A stretch of DNA of 64,000 nucleotides from contig JAPTOF010000012.1 of assembly GCA_028554755.1 (NCBI GenBank), forward strand, positions 3,575,001 to 3,639,000, in the 5' to 3' direction. The notes below the pieces were generated by a model. It did no database searches. It was not told where the DNA came from and worked only from the letters and a program-made list of their open reading frames with translations. Below are positions 31,441-43,907 of this stretch, in pieces (position 1 is the first letter of the stretch; each line of letters starts with the position of its first letter). The position numbers were made by a program, and so were the translations under genes. This stretch comes from Cordia subcordata. Taxonomy: Eukaryota > Streptophyta > Magnoliopsida > Boraginales > Cordiaceae.

Positions 31441-33138
31441 GAATATATATATATATATATATTATTTACAATAAAAATAACTAAATAATTATTCAGAAAC
31501 CCATAGCATATTAAAATTTCAATTGAATTAGACGATATTTATCACGAAAAATTTTCTTCCAAATTGAAAGATATACAATATTTTTCTTTGCCTCAACCAA
31601 GGAAGAAACCATTGTTTGATCATACATTTGATGAACATTAAAATACAATGAGGACTCGTTCGTTTGGATATTCAATCCGACTCTTTTTCCTTTTTTTCCC
31701 TTTTTCAAATGCGACAAGGATTCACTCATTTGAAGATTGAATCCGACTCTCAAATTTTCAATCAATGGGTGAATAGGAAGTATTGCTAGATTGCACCAAT
31801 ATTATCGTTAGTGGAAGAATGCAAGAAAATGCTCACAAATCGACGAAGCTGCATTCTAACACATGTCTACCGTGAGGTCAATAAATGAACAGATTGATTA
31901 GCTAACTACAAGTTGCAACTTTGACTTGGAATTTATATTTTGCTTCTCAAACTGCTCTTGGGAAGGAAGTCTCTTTACCTAAACTAATTTTTATATAACC
32001 GAATTTGCCACATTTGAGAGTAGAAAAGATTTTTTTTTTCACCTTCACAGACACATACACATTCTCTCTCTCTCTCTCCCTTTCCCCCTCGCCCCTCTCT
32101 ATATTTCTCTCCATCTCCGGTCACACGCATCACTCATGTTGACACTTTTTTTATAAATTTTTTGAAATACTGTAATCTATGGGTTCATCTTATTTTTTAG
32201 CAGTGTTAATTGTCAAATATATGCATACGTACATACGTGGTATATATATATATATATATATATATTCACACACATACACAGATATATACTACATTTTTTG
32301 AACAAAGAAAGAAAAGAAGAAAGAATTAAGTGGGGTCATGTCATACAATATTGGGAATATCCAATAAGTCTAGAAGTACTCTTGCCTCAATCTTAGCATG
32401 GAAGAGTGGATAACAAATCAAACTGAAATGGACTTAATTGGGCTAAACTCCACACTTTTGTTTCTCATCGGATTTATTTTCCTTGCACCTGATCTTAAAC
32501 CTTATCACTTGGGCCCAGGAAAAAAAAAAAAAAAAAAACTGGCCAAAAAACAAAGGAAACAATTGAAACCATCAAATTAATCAGAAACCACAAAACATAA
32601 GGAAAAAAAAGGGTTGAACGGAATGGTTGTAGAGCGACTTGTTAAGATTTTAAACACAAGTCATTTCGCTGCAAATATTACCTAGTTCTCAATTGATTTA
32701 TAACATGTATTCGGAACGACACAAAATAATTTTTAAGATCGATTTAATATGAATTTACTAAAGACGACTGCTTCGACATTAAGAGGGAAAAAAAGATAGA
32801 CGAAGAAATAACAGGCCACGCATAAAAATTTTGGGGAAAAAAGACAGACAAAGAAATAAAAGGCCACGAATAAAAAGTGAACATGCACATTTAGATGTAT
32901 TACGATCTCCCAATGGCATGACAACATCAGTTTTGGCAGCAAAGAGATAAGAAAAATTAAGAAATTGTGAGCCCCATTTGCACGCCTAGGCCATGTCTTT
33001 TCAATGCGATGCCCCCACTACACGGTGTTGTGGTTCGAGGTGAGGTGACTATAATATCCTTAAACTTGGAAAAAAACAAAGAAATTCTCAAAGAAAATAA
33101 TGTTATTGTGATTTTTTCCCCCCCAAATCAGTCCCTAT

Positions 33139-33232
33139 TGGATTTATTGACGATATTCATGCCATAATCACATATTGACAATATTTATGCCGTAATCTCA
33201 TATTGTGTCATGAATATCGTCGATAAGATTCA
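33139..33232. repeat. Foldback with 13-bp perfect arms
   Basis: GACGATATTCATG at 33149-33161 is exactly inverted at 33209-33221, and weaker pairing extends about 10 bp further out. The loop itself holds two direct copies of a ~27-bp block (ATGCCATAATCACATATTG and ATGCCGTAATCTCATATTG). It resembles a small foldback element or a hairpin-RNA precursor. Function is unknown. Confidence 0.5.
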
Positions 33233-34706
33233 AGCCCAAATCATTATTGCACGAAAATTTTTTCAACTATTTGAGTCAAATATGCAATGGTGATTGAAGA
33301 GATGTTATGATGTAGATAAATAGTTGGAAAATAATTATGTAATTATGATAATTGGAGATTATTGAGTAAAAAAATTAAAAAATTACATAAAATATGATAC
33401 TTAGCCAAAAAAGTGGAAAATCTTAATAACTGGTCTCAGCTAATTTTTTATTTTTTTCTTGAAAAAAGAAGAAGAAGAAGAAGCAGTTATTAAGTACAAC
33501 ACTTTGCTAATCTAATCAGCATCTTTCTCTCTAAAAAAATAATTAACAGTGATAAATATATATAATTTTCAATATAATAATAAATTATTCGAAGTCCAAA
33601 TGTATTTGTAGAAGTTCAAAACTATTTGTGGTATTGATGCAGAACATAATATAAGTTAACTCTATTGATCTATACAATGAAAAGACTAAATAAATGGAAA
33701 AAAAAAATTGCACTATTTTAGTGAAGATAATCCATTTACGTCAAAGGAGGGAGTTAACCTTTTTCTATCAATTACTTTCTTATAATAATATGAGACACTA
33801 ATTTTAACCTTTTATTGTATAATTATAAGATTATTCAGCAATTGAAAGAGGACTACAGATAAATACATGAAAAGGAAAACGAAATGTGATATTATCAATA
33901 CCGCATATAAGTTTTCAAGTGTACATATCGTATCTCATATATGTACATTTACTTATACACATGTGAAAGGTAAGAGAAAATATAAAATTATTTTATATAG
34001 TGTTGCTAGTTTAAGTAAATTGTTAGAAATTAATTATTTAAAAGTTTAAATAAATATTTTTAAGTGTACGTTCGTTTACAAACTTGGAATTACAAGCATA
34101 AGACACGAAAATTTGTTTCACTGAGGTTTCTCTTTAATCTTTTTTTCCCCCCAATGCTCCGAAGTATATTTCGTGTCTAAAAATTGCAAGTCAAGTATGT
34201 TCGGCTAAGTTTATAAGCTGGTCTAATTAGTTTGTAAGCTAAAAACCCAAATGGCATGTTTGGTTTAGGTGCTTATGTAAGTCATTTTAACTAAAACGGT
34301 TACGTATAAATACTTATTTATCAAATATATAAACATCTTATTATTAGTGTAACCGAACAATTATGCTAATTTTTATAATTATTTTCTAATTCAAATACAT
34401 AATTATTTAAAATTAAAAATAAAAAGACTTAAAACCAAAGTTGCTTTAAATAAATTTTACTATTACGTCATACATGTAACATATATAAAGCCAAGGCTGC
34501 TTACGTAAGTTGCACATTGTTAGAAAACAGTATGAAGATGCATGAGATACCTTAGTTTGGGTGTGACACAATTAATTGTTTTTTTATTATAAACTTATAT
34601 TAATCAAATATTTCTATATATAATTATTACTTAATTGTAAGTATCAAAATATTTATAACTAAAATGTCATGTTTTTTAAATAATGAATGAAATGCTACAA
34701 ATTGAA

Positions 34707-34833
34707 GTTCGAATTTTGAAAATTCGAACTTGGAATACCAATTTAGTGGGTTTCAAATTATGTGACAGATTTTTAGCAATTTTGAGTTTTGAATACTCGA
34801 ATTTGCTATAACTTCGAGTTTTCAAAACTCGAA
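34707..34833. repeat. Pair of odd-length TTCGA palindromes
   Basis: At 34707-34729 an 11-bp arm GTTCGAATTTT mirrors around a central G. At 34813-34833 a 10-bp arm TTCGAGTTTT mirrors around a central C. Between them, a partial copy lies near 34783-34802. The related arm sequences suggest one repeat family or duplicated binding sites. Confidence 0.6.
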
Positions 34834-36911
34834 TTTGTACTTTTGTAATATTTAATTTATTAATTTAAAAAATATGATATTTTAAATTTTTTTTTAAATA
34901 AGACATTTAACTCGTTTTTAGCAAAATAAAAGTCATTTTTTTGTATGTGGAGCTATTTGTACTATTTTCTGATAAAAGATGGTGGTGGAAATTTTTTCTA
35001 AAAAAAGTTTGCTGTGTGCAAGGGACACGTGGCAATTGCGCAAGCGGACACATCATGCCTCTGTTAAATTCTGACAACTGATTTGCCCTTATGATAATGA
35101 ATGTCGTTGTTATTGAAATTCCAGATTATCGTTCCAGAGACAAAAGAAAAACATGTGATCAACTAATAACCAAGAAAATTTTGTGGGACCCCCAAAATAT
35201 ACCAATATCCTAATCCAAACAGTACACTCATCATCTTTGGGATAAGCAACAACTATTTAATAAAAATAGTTAATTTATCTTTTCAACTGTTATAACATTA
35301 CATACGTCAATATTAGATGAATATTTTTATTAATATAAAAAATTATTGTTTTAAACCGTTTTCACATTAAGTGCATCATTTTTAGTAATTACTTCTTTTT
35401 GTAGTTGGGTTAACGGATACAACATTGTATCAGTTAGAAAAATTGATAGTTTTTTTAAAAGTGGTTGGGTGGAATAGTCGGTAATAATTTATTATCATAT
35501 TTAAAGGTTTTAAATTGCTAGATTTGTGTTTTTCTTAGAAATATTATTTAGATTTTACATGCTTCCTGGTCAATATTATATACATGTTATTATATTATGG
35601 CATTTATAATTTTTAATTTTACTTAAAATGAGTTGCTCGTAATAAAATAATGACTACGGCAATCGTGACTTCCCTATTCATAGGCACGCTGATTGGGAAA
35701 AAAAACTGTATTGTCTGTTAAGAAAGAAAGTAGTGACACAGTGGAATTGATCAAGTGATAATTGTGTGTTTTTTCTTGTCTGTTGTATTGTACTAGCCAA
35801 CTTGATGTCACATGGCTTGGAACAATTTTTCATGTTTCACACAAGAGAAGAATATCTTAGATAAAATGATCTGAGATCTAATTTAATGTTATAAATCTCA
35901 GTTTTAATGTGTGTTTTAAATTAATCAAGAGTCAAACAATATCAAATTACACGATATAAATGTCTAAGTTTCAAAATTTTAGTCACAAAAAGTTGTTATT
36001 CGACAACCTCATTCAATCCTCGAGAGTTATATCATATCTATATTTAGTTGTCGGTTTGTCATACATTCAAGCTATCTCACACTTTTTCTCATTAATATCA
36101 ATTTATATAAATAGTTGTGTGAAATAAGGTAATCAATCCTCCAATCTCAAAGAAATCATCTACTTTCAGCCCTAATTTTGGTCTAACTAGATCAACAACT
36201 AAAAATAAGGTCCAATATGATAATTTACAATAAAGTTTTTTAGTCTAGAGCACGAACTATATTCTGCCAGCTAGATGATGCAAATTGGTAACCTTGTTAA
36301 AGTAAAGATTAAAGTGACAATGAGTTACTTAGATGATTGTTACTCGAGTCTATTAGATATTGAGAATCTCAATGTTTTATATGTGTTAGGATGGATATTG
36401 ACTTAGCTTGATCGTCAAAGTTTATCCTCTGTTCATTAATTTTTACATGTTAGCTCAAAGACTCTACCCAGATATTTAAGTATCATAAATTTTACCTTGT
36501 CATAAATAAAGAGATGATTAAAAGAGAGGTGTTGCACCCAAGGTCAAGTTTGCCTCTCTTGTTCACCACTAATTAAAGACTCATCTGCCACACATCATTA
36601 GTAGTAGCCTTTAAAAAAAAAAAAAAAAGAAGAGTGCCATACATTGTTAGTTCTAAGCTGGCGTTTGATGACTTTCATTTGACTTTTAAACCCCCGCTTT
36701 GTTACAAATATGTGATTAGCGTGTAATCCTATACTGATATCGTAAACCTCTTGATTTTTACCTTTACTCATTCAGATTAAATTCAAATGAAATATGCTAT
36801 GAAAATCAAGATGTCGATAATCAAAGTTGAAAAATATGAAATTATTGTTTAAAAATATAGCTAGGGGAAAAAAAACAAAAGAAAAAACCCTTCCAAGCGC
36901 AAATTTCATTA

Positions 36912-37079
36912 GAGGGTGTTTGGTTTGGCTTTTTTTTTTTTAGTCAAACACAATTTATTTTTATAACTACAACTTTTATTCAAATACGTAACTACTTCAA
37001 GTTGTCAATTAAAAAAAAAAAACACTTATAGCCAGAAGTATTTTAAATAACTTTTTTATAAGTCAATCCAAACACCCTC
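36912..37079. mobile_element. TTA-flanked MITE (Tourist-like), 168 bp
   Basis: It starts GAGGGTGTTTGGTTTGGCTT and ends in the inverted AAGTCAATCCAAACACCCTC, with TTA duplications at 36909-36911 and 37080-37082. The interior is AT-rich and non-coding. Terminal motif and duplication fit PIF/Harbinger-type MITEs. Confidence 0.8.
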
Positions 37080-37082
37080 TTA

Positions 37083-40000
37083 GTCAATTTCAATATGCTG
37101 ATGTTGACAGACAATGCCCCCTTCATATTATGCATTAACTTGTTTGAGCAAAGTCATTATTATTCCACTGAATATTTTATGGCAATTAATAAGGATAAAG
37201 ATTTTGGGTGAGGCTTCAAGATTACACCACTATGATCAATAGATGTGAAGATAAGACAAATAAAAGAGAACTTACTAATTTCAAGTTCAGAATACTTAAA
37301 AGCATATATGCAACTTTTGGGGTTTGTTTTGCAATTTGCTTAAGCTGTGTATCACACACTCTTTCCATCAACTTTCTTGATGAGAAATGAGAATGTTCTA
37401 TCAAAAAAGTTGCTACTGGTTCAACCCCCCTCTTTGTTTACTCTCTGTGAACTGGAATTGCCAAGTGGTCCATTCTCACATTTGATGACAAATCATGAGT
37501 TCTTTTTTAGAAAATGACTGTCCTTTTCGATCACTGTTTGATATATTTTGGCTTTGTATATGATAAACAATTAGAAAGATTATATAAAAATAATATACAT
37601 TCGAAACAAGGCAAGGGTAATTACACTTTTGTTTTTCATAAATTATATAAATTTATAAATTTAGACGCGCATCGTTGTATTGGGTGTCTAGTAAAAATTA
37701 TCCTCGCTCACCGCAGTTGCTGTCTTATTACAATCACAACAACTACTGCTTTTTATCCATTTGTCACCTTCAATCATCAAAGAAATCATTAATCTATCTG
37801 GTGTCAATGCATATGTTTCTTTGATGGATTGTTTTAGGTAAGATGGCTTTGACATGAGATGACCGTTGAGGAAGATGTATATGGATTTACGTGGCCGAAA
37901 ATCATCGATATAATTTTGATTGAAATGATTTTAACTTTTTACAATTATAGAATTCTTTTATAATATTATGAGATAATCTTAACTCGAGAGTAAGAGACAG
38001 AGACAGAGAGTCGGCAATAAAATTTTCGGCCATGGCCAATCAATTGAGAGTTAGCCAATTTTCTAAAGAGGGTGGGTAGACACTAACCCAACATGCATAT
38101 CACAGTAGATGTTTCATGAAGAGTGGAGATCAATGTGGTCAATAAAGTAAGATTTACACTACAGAAAAGCCTAACATGTTGGCCTTTTTTTTCCCTTTGA
38201 CAATGATCTTGCAATGTCCCAAACAAAGCAAAGCTAAGTCGTTGGTGGACTCGAATTAAAGACTTTTTCTTTTTTTCTTTTTCTTTTTGGGTCAAGTAAT
38301 AGGGTAAATTTCTTACCAAACATCAAAAACTACTATCTTGCAAGTTTATTCACAATCAAAGAATTTTTTGTCAAGAGTGAAGTTCTTATTGAACATCAAA
38401 TAGCACTAGGTTATAAGGTTATATGCAATCAATTTCTTGTCTACTAAATGAAATAATCATCTCAATTCAAACACTGTTAGATTTATCCAAAGTAAAAAAA
38501 GAAATAAGAATAATCAGTGGGGATGATGAGATTGATTAGAATTTTAAATTTACGCTGGTTTGGATATTACGAAGGAGTTTGAAAACAAAGAGTTATTACG
38601 AAAGAGTTTGACTTTCTTTATAATAGTATGTAGATTTAATAGTAATAAATTTTAAAAATTGTTTTTCTTTTATCACAACTATATTATTATTCTGTCACCA
38701 TAATCTTTCTTTTACACATTAGCACAATAAAGGAATTTAAATTAAAAAAGTGACATGAAGAAATTAAAAAAAAAAAAACAATATAGTTGCGTGTGCCTTT
38801 GAAAAAAACAATTTAGTTGTGTGTTAACTAAAAGGTCTAACTTACATATATTTATAATGGTTGAATTATATTTCCTTAAAATAACCCAAGTGGGCAACAA
38901 AAGTTAGTGTGAAATGCATGTGCAACACATCTGAGTTCATATCTCTCTCGAGACTGAAACGAAAAAAAGAAGTCTACATCAATGTTTTGACCATATGGGG
39001 AACTTGTTCTTCATTATTGAAGGATCAATAAGCATTTTTTTTCCCCTTGTCTTACCTTCTCTTTAGCCTCCATTTTTTATTGCTTTCCTCTGACTGAAGA
39101 AGGTGCACATAATTTTCAGATTATTTTCACAAGGTGAGAGTCTTGTCCATACATTTCAACAGTACCATAAGAAAATTTTAATAATAATAATAATAATAAT
39201 AACGTAATAATACAGTCGTAATAAAATAATTTAAATAATTTACATTGAATTTTATGGGGAGAGGGAGAGGGAGGGAAACAAATAGGGGAGGCTAGTCACT
39301 GTCCAAGATTAGGACCAACTTGCTACATCATTTGCAATCATCAAAGTGGGTGTTGCACTGTTGATAACTAATAAATGTTTCTTCTTCAAATCCAACCATA
39401 ATCCCTAGGGAGTGGGTATTGATTTTACAATCTCAATTTCAATCAATAAGTAATATGACTATATGAATGGGACAAAATAATCTACCCACCAGTAGGATCT
39501 ATTTGTACAAGCATTATAATGCTTGAAAAAAGGTACTTCTATTGCTTCTTTAATTTTTATTTTTTTATGTTGGTTTCTTTTCCTACTAATTAATCTCAAT
39601 TATTATTTTTTATGGGTAAACTACTGTGTTGTCAAACAAATTGTTAAAAGAATTTTAAAAAGTATATCTTCAATAAAATGATATTTCCTTTCAAAAAAAT
39701 TGTTTAATATTTAATAGTATCATTATGAAGCAGTGAAAGCTATTGCAATATAAGGTAGATATATTGAATAGATTGAGCAAGCTCGAATTAATCATGCAAA
39801 ATGTAAATTACAATAAACATGTAATCCCTGTGGCATGACATGGTTTTACACACTTTTTTTTCGTGGAATTTTACACAGTAATCTATAACTACGTTCAAAT
39901 GACAAAGGTGGTTCGTCACATTGTACCCCCAATATTTCTTTTTTCTTTTTCAATTACAACGGCAAGGTGGGTGAGCATACATTGATGTGAGAGTTGTAAT

Positions 40001-40197
40001 GAGTAAATATACTGCAATTTTGATAAATTAACAAATTTCAAAAAAAATATTACACACACACACACACATATATATATATGTTACAACTGCGGCATCACGG
40101 AATTCATAATTAATTTAGTTAAAACTCTATTTTTACCTTAGCTTTCCTATTGAAAAAGGGGGAGGGGGGGGGAACTAACTTTTTTTAGCGGTAAAAT
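37083..40197. other. Gene-free intergenic DNA
   Basis: No gene recognised. Simple repeats include AAT at 39179-39202 and a CA/TA compound microsatellite at 40052-40079. Short frames are unsupported. Confidence 0.55.
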
Positions 40198-40200
40198 TTA

Positions 40201-40320
40201 GAGAGAGTTTGACTTTACTTATTTGGTGCTTATAATTATTTAAATAATTAAAAAAATATATAAAAAAATATTTTTTTTAATATTTATAAAAATTTAAAAT
40301 AAGTAAAACCAAACACCCTC
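40201..40320. mobile_element. TTA-flanked MITE, 120 bp
   Basis: The left end GAGAGAGTTTGACTTTACTT is inverted at the right end as AAGTAAAACCAAACACCCTC. TTA duplications lie at 40198-40200 and 40321-40323. It is a shorter relative of the element at 36912-37079, judged by the shared GAGGGTGTTTGG terminus. Confidence 0.7.
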
Positions 40321-40323
40321 TTA

Positions 40324-41666
40324 AAAGGAACAGGAAGAAAAATTTTGACATCAAATAAGTAGTTTCATTTTTGTACAAAATTCTGAGAAATCTACGAACA
40401 GGTTACATGACATCTCATCTGACATTGTACCTCTCTCCCCTTGGTCTGAACATTGTACCAGATGTAGTACCATAACTCTACCCCACACCTGGTCCCTATG
40501 GTCTTATCCAACCCCTCACCAGGGCCCCCGCCCCATGTCCCCACCCATTCCTCATCCTCATAGGCCACCGCCAAACCATAACCTACCTCACCCTACACAC
40601 ACCCTCACACACAGCTGCTCAAAGTACTTTTTTTTTTTTGGTTTTTTCCTCCCCCTAGTAAAGAAAAACTAAATAAACAAACAAACAATATTCTAGATAA
40701 TTAATTAAGTAGTACAAATTGTAACAAAAAAGAAAAAGTTATCTTAACTGCGCGACCGATATAATCAGTTACTAGATGCTCTCATGTCACTCATGTAATA
40801 AGTATCAAAAAGGATTTGAATCCTTTCTTTATTTTATTTTTTTGTTGCTCTTATGTTTAAAACAAAATATGCTACAATAGATTAAATTTTGATAATCCTT
40901 AGTTTTAGATTTATTTGCAACATTTTCTCAAAATTTATGGATTTCATATGAATAATTAAAGTTTAAAAGACCAAAAATGAGATCATCTATAAATGAGATA
41001 ATCCATAACAGACTAAAAATTAAAGTTTATGAAGTTTTCTTGTAGTTTATTTATTCATATTTAATGAATTTCTTTTTTGGTGACGAAAGAAATTCAACTA
41101 AGTACACTCAACAAAGTTCAACCACAAACTGGTAAGTTTCGAGTGCGCAACATGTCCCTTATATTGTGCATCAGATAAATCAATAGCGCTCAAATCAAAG
41201 CAGTAAACTAGATTTGAAATCGATCATGAGTTTTATTCGTCTTTAATCCTTACTCTTAGAGCATCTGAAACTTGTATTTAATGGACTTCACAGTGAAAAT
41301 GAGATAATCCTATAAAACCACCCCCCCCCCCGGCAACCAACCATCCCCCATTGTTAATACCCTATTCATATCCCAACCAACACACACAAAATACAAACAA
41401 AAACCAGAAAAAATATCCATTCCTTCCACCAAAGAACAACAACGCATAGTCCTCTCTCTGCTACTGTTCTAGACTCTCTCCCCTCGCCCATCCTACCCCA
41501 CCCCACCCCACCACCATATGCTCTAACGTTCAAAGTTCTAACCCACCCCCATCCCGTCATTCCTCCATAGTCAATACCCCCCATCAACCTGAACCTCCCT
41601 TAAACACACACGAGACACACAAGCAATCCAATTCTTGAATTCTAAAGAAGCAAACTTTCCATTCCC
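40324..41666 (+). promoter_or_regulatory. MAX2 upstream region and leader
   Basis: There is no gene in this 1.3 kb. A TATA-like TATAAAA at 41311-41317 lies about 350 bp before the MAX2 ATG. The interval 41320-41660 is C-rich on the plus strand, including a run of ten C bases (about 41322-41331) and CCCCACCCCACC-type tracts, consistent with an untranslated leader. A second C-rich stretch is at 40480-40620. Confidence 0.45.
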
Positions 41667-43907
41667 ATGGCAACCGTCAATGACCTGCCGGACGTGATCC
41701 TCTCGAACATAATAGCAGCCATCTCCGACGTCCGCAGCCGCAACTCCGCCTCACTTGTCTGCCGCAAATGGCTTATCCTCGAACGCGCCTCCCGCACCTC
41801 CCTCACCCTCCGGGGTAACATCCGCGACCTCTTCATGCTTCCGACCTGCTTCAAATCCATAACCCACCTCGACCTCTCCTTCCTCTCCCCATGGGGCCAC
41901 CCCATCTTCTCCTCCACCACCTCCGCCGCCCTCACCCCCACTTGCGCCACCGACCCACTCTTGATCTCCCACCTCCTCCGCCACGCCTTCCCTCAAGTCA
42001 CGTCTCTCGTCGTCTATGCTCGCCACCCTTCAACGCTAGCTTACTTGGCCCCGCAGTGGCCATTTCTGAACCACATCAAGCTGGTGCGGTGGCATCAGCG
42101 GCCTCAGTTAGCTTCAGGGGAAGAGCTGAGCCAGCTGCTCAGCTCATCACCCAATCTTACTTCGATAGATTTGTCGAGTTTTTATTGTTGGACTGATGAT
42201 ATTCCTGCATCGCTTGAAGCACACCCTGATGTGTGTTTGAGGTTAACAAGTCTCAATCTTTTGAACCCTTCATTTTCTGAAGGGTTCAAGTCTGATGAGA
42301 TTAAAGCTATTAGTAAAGCTTGTCCCGGTTTGAGGACACTGCGTGTCGCGTGTATGTTTGATCCGAGGTATATTGGTTATGTCGGTGATGAAGCACTTGT
42401 TGCCGTAGCTAGCAATTGTGAGAGATTGGTAGTGCTTGAGTTGGTCGATGCATCTGTTTTGTCGAATTTGAGGGGTGAGAATAATGATAATGAGGGGGAG
42501 GAGGAGGATGCGAGGATTAGTGTGGTGGCTTTGATTGAGGTGTTTTCGCGGTTGACATTGTTGGAAGAGCTCGGTTTAGATGTGGGAAATAGTGTTAGGG
42601 ATAGTGGCCCTGCATTGGAAGTGCTTAATTCGAAGTGTACTAAGTTGAGGTCGTTAAAATTGGGGATGTTTCAGGGCATCTCCGTGCCCATTGAGTCCAA
42701 GTTGGATGGTGTCGCGCTGTGTCAAGGTCTTGAATCTTTGTCGATTGGGAATGTTAAGGACTTGACTGATATGGGGTTGATTGCGATTGGAAGAGGGTGC
42801 TGGAGGCTGTCCAAGTTTGAGGTTCAAGGTTGCGAGAAGATTACGGTTAAGGGAATGAGGACATTGGCTACCTTGGTTAGAAAGACTTTGGTTGAGGTCA
42901 AGATATCTTGTTGTAGGAATCTTGGTGCAGCTTCGTCGTTGAAAGCACTGGAGCCAGTACAGCATCAGATTAAGAGGCTTTACATTGACTGTGTTTGGGA
43001 TAATGTTGAACAATTTGAGAATCTTGATGGGGTAGAATACAATTTTGATCTCAATAGTTCGAATGGTGAAACAGACCAACCTGCTGAATCTTCGAGTTTT
43101 TTTGGAAGCGAAGATGATAATCATGGTGATCACATGTGTAACAGACACAAGCGACGCAAGTATTTGTATGATCTGAACTCGTCTTATGTGGAAGCTAATT
43201 GCAATGGCAATGGATATGGTAGTGGGACAGGGGAGGTGCTGCAATACGATCTGAATTCATTGTATGGGGAAACTAGCAGCAATGCCAATGGATATGATGG
43301 CAGGAAATGGGATAAGCTGCAATCTCTCTCGCTATGGATTCCTGTAGGAGAGCTTTTGAATCCGCTGGCTGATATAGGCCTCGAGGATTGTCCCAACTTA
43401 GAGGAGATCCGGATTAAGGTGGAAGGCGATTGCAGGGCGTGGTTGAAGCCTTCAAGACGCGAATTTGGGTTGAGTACCCTCATCAGATACCCAAAGTTGT
43501 CGAAAATGCATCTGGATTGTGGAGACACCATAGGTTATGCACACACCGCGCCATCAGGGCAGATGGATTTGAGCTTGTGGGAACGATTCTTCCTATATGG
43601 GATTGGTAGTGTGCCTCTGAATGAACTTGATTACTGGCCTCCACAAGACCGAGATGTTAACCGAAGAAGCCTATCTCTGCCTGCAGCTGGGTTGCTTCAG
43701 GAATGCCTGACACTGCGAAAACTGTTTATCCATGGCACTGCTCATGAGCACTTCATGAACTTCTTTCTGAGGATTCCGACTCTCAGGGATGTGCAGTTGA
43801 GGGAAGATTATTACCCTGCACCGGAGAACGATATGAGCACAGAGATGAGGGCAGACTCCTTGAGCCGCTTTGAAGCTTCGCTAAACAGGCGGCAGATATT
43901 TGACTGA
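41667..43907 (+). CDS. MAX2: MAX2/D3-type F-box leucine-rich-repeat protein, 746 aa, intronless
   Basis: This is the substrate-recognition subunit of an SCF ubiquitin ligase. With D14 it targets SMXL6/7/8 (D53) in strigolactone signalling, and with KAI2 it targets SMAX1/SMXL2 in karrikin signalling. It acts in the nucleus and controls branching, seedling growth and symbiosis. The F-box is at about residues 4-45 (LPDVILSNIIAAISDVRSRN, then SLVCRKWLILER), followed by LRRs across the protein. Family hallmarks include HLDLSFLSPWGHP, LTDMGLIAIGRGC and, in the C-terminal third, LDYWPPQDRDVN and RKLFIHGTAHEHFMNFFLR. The C-terminal helix segment (SRFEASLNRRQIFD) is complete. The single ATG at 41667 gives the expected N-terminus. 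At 746 residues it exceeds Arabidopsis MAX2 (693), mainly through an acidic loop at about 450-545 holding three DLNS motifs. No stop or frameshift is seen. Confidence 0.97.
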   Translation: MATVNDLPDVILSNIIAAISDVRSRNSASLVCRKWLILERASRTSLTLRGNIRDLFMLPTCFKSITHLDLSFLSPWGHPIFSSTTSAALTPTCATDPLLISHLLRHAFPQVTSLVVYARHPSTLAYLAPQWPFLNHIKLVRWHQRPQLASGEELSQLLSSSPNLTSIDLSSFYCWTDDIPASLEAHPDVCLRLTSLNLLNPSFSEGFKSDEIKAISKACPGLRTLRVACMFDPRYIGYVGDEALVAVASNCERLVVLELVDASVLSNLRGENNDNEGEEEDARISVVALIEVFSRLTLLEELGLDVGNSVRDSGPALEVLNSKCTKLRSLKLGMFQGISVPIESKLDGVALCQGLESLSIGNVKDLTDMGLIAIGRGCWRLSKFEVQGCEKITVKGMRTLATLVRKTLVEVKISCCRNLGAASSLKALEPVQHQIKRLYIDCVWDNVEQFENLDGVEYNFDLNSSNGETDQPAESSSFFGSEDDNHGDHMCNRHKRRKYLYDLNSSYVEANCNGNGYGSGTGEVLQYDLNSLYGETSSNANGYDGRKWDKLQSLSLWIPVGELLNPLADIGLEDCPNLEEIRIKVEGDCRAWLKPSRREFGLSTLIRYPKLSKMHLDCGDTIGYAHTAPSGQMDLSLWERFFLYGIGSVPLNELDYWPPQDRDVNRRSLSLPAAGLLQECLTLRKLFIHGTAHEHFMNFFLRIPTLRDVQLREDYYPAPENDMSTEMRADSLSRFEASLNRRQIFD

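Larger units (their letters stand above)
31465..36908. other. Gene-free intergenic DNA with simple repeats
   Basis: No gene is supported in this 5.4 kb. It contains a diverged tandem duplication of about 60 bp near 31650-31760, whose halves share CAATCCGACTCT or GAATCCGACTCT. It also has a CT run at 32060-32080, a TA microsatellite at 32241-32265 and a GAA run at 33467-33483. Separate entries cover a foldback at 33139-33232 and palindromes at 34707-34833. Around 34200-34450 the sequence has TGTTTGG-type motifs that may be remnants of small DNA elements. Confidence 0.55.

Noticed and set aside
41366..42026. Minus-strand Gly/Glu-rich ORFs at the MAX2 start
   Set aside because: They overlap the leader and first MAX2 codons on the opposite strand and reflect base composition only.
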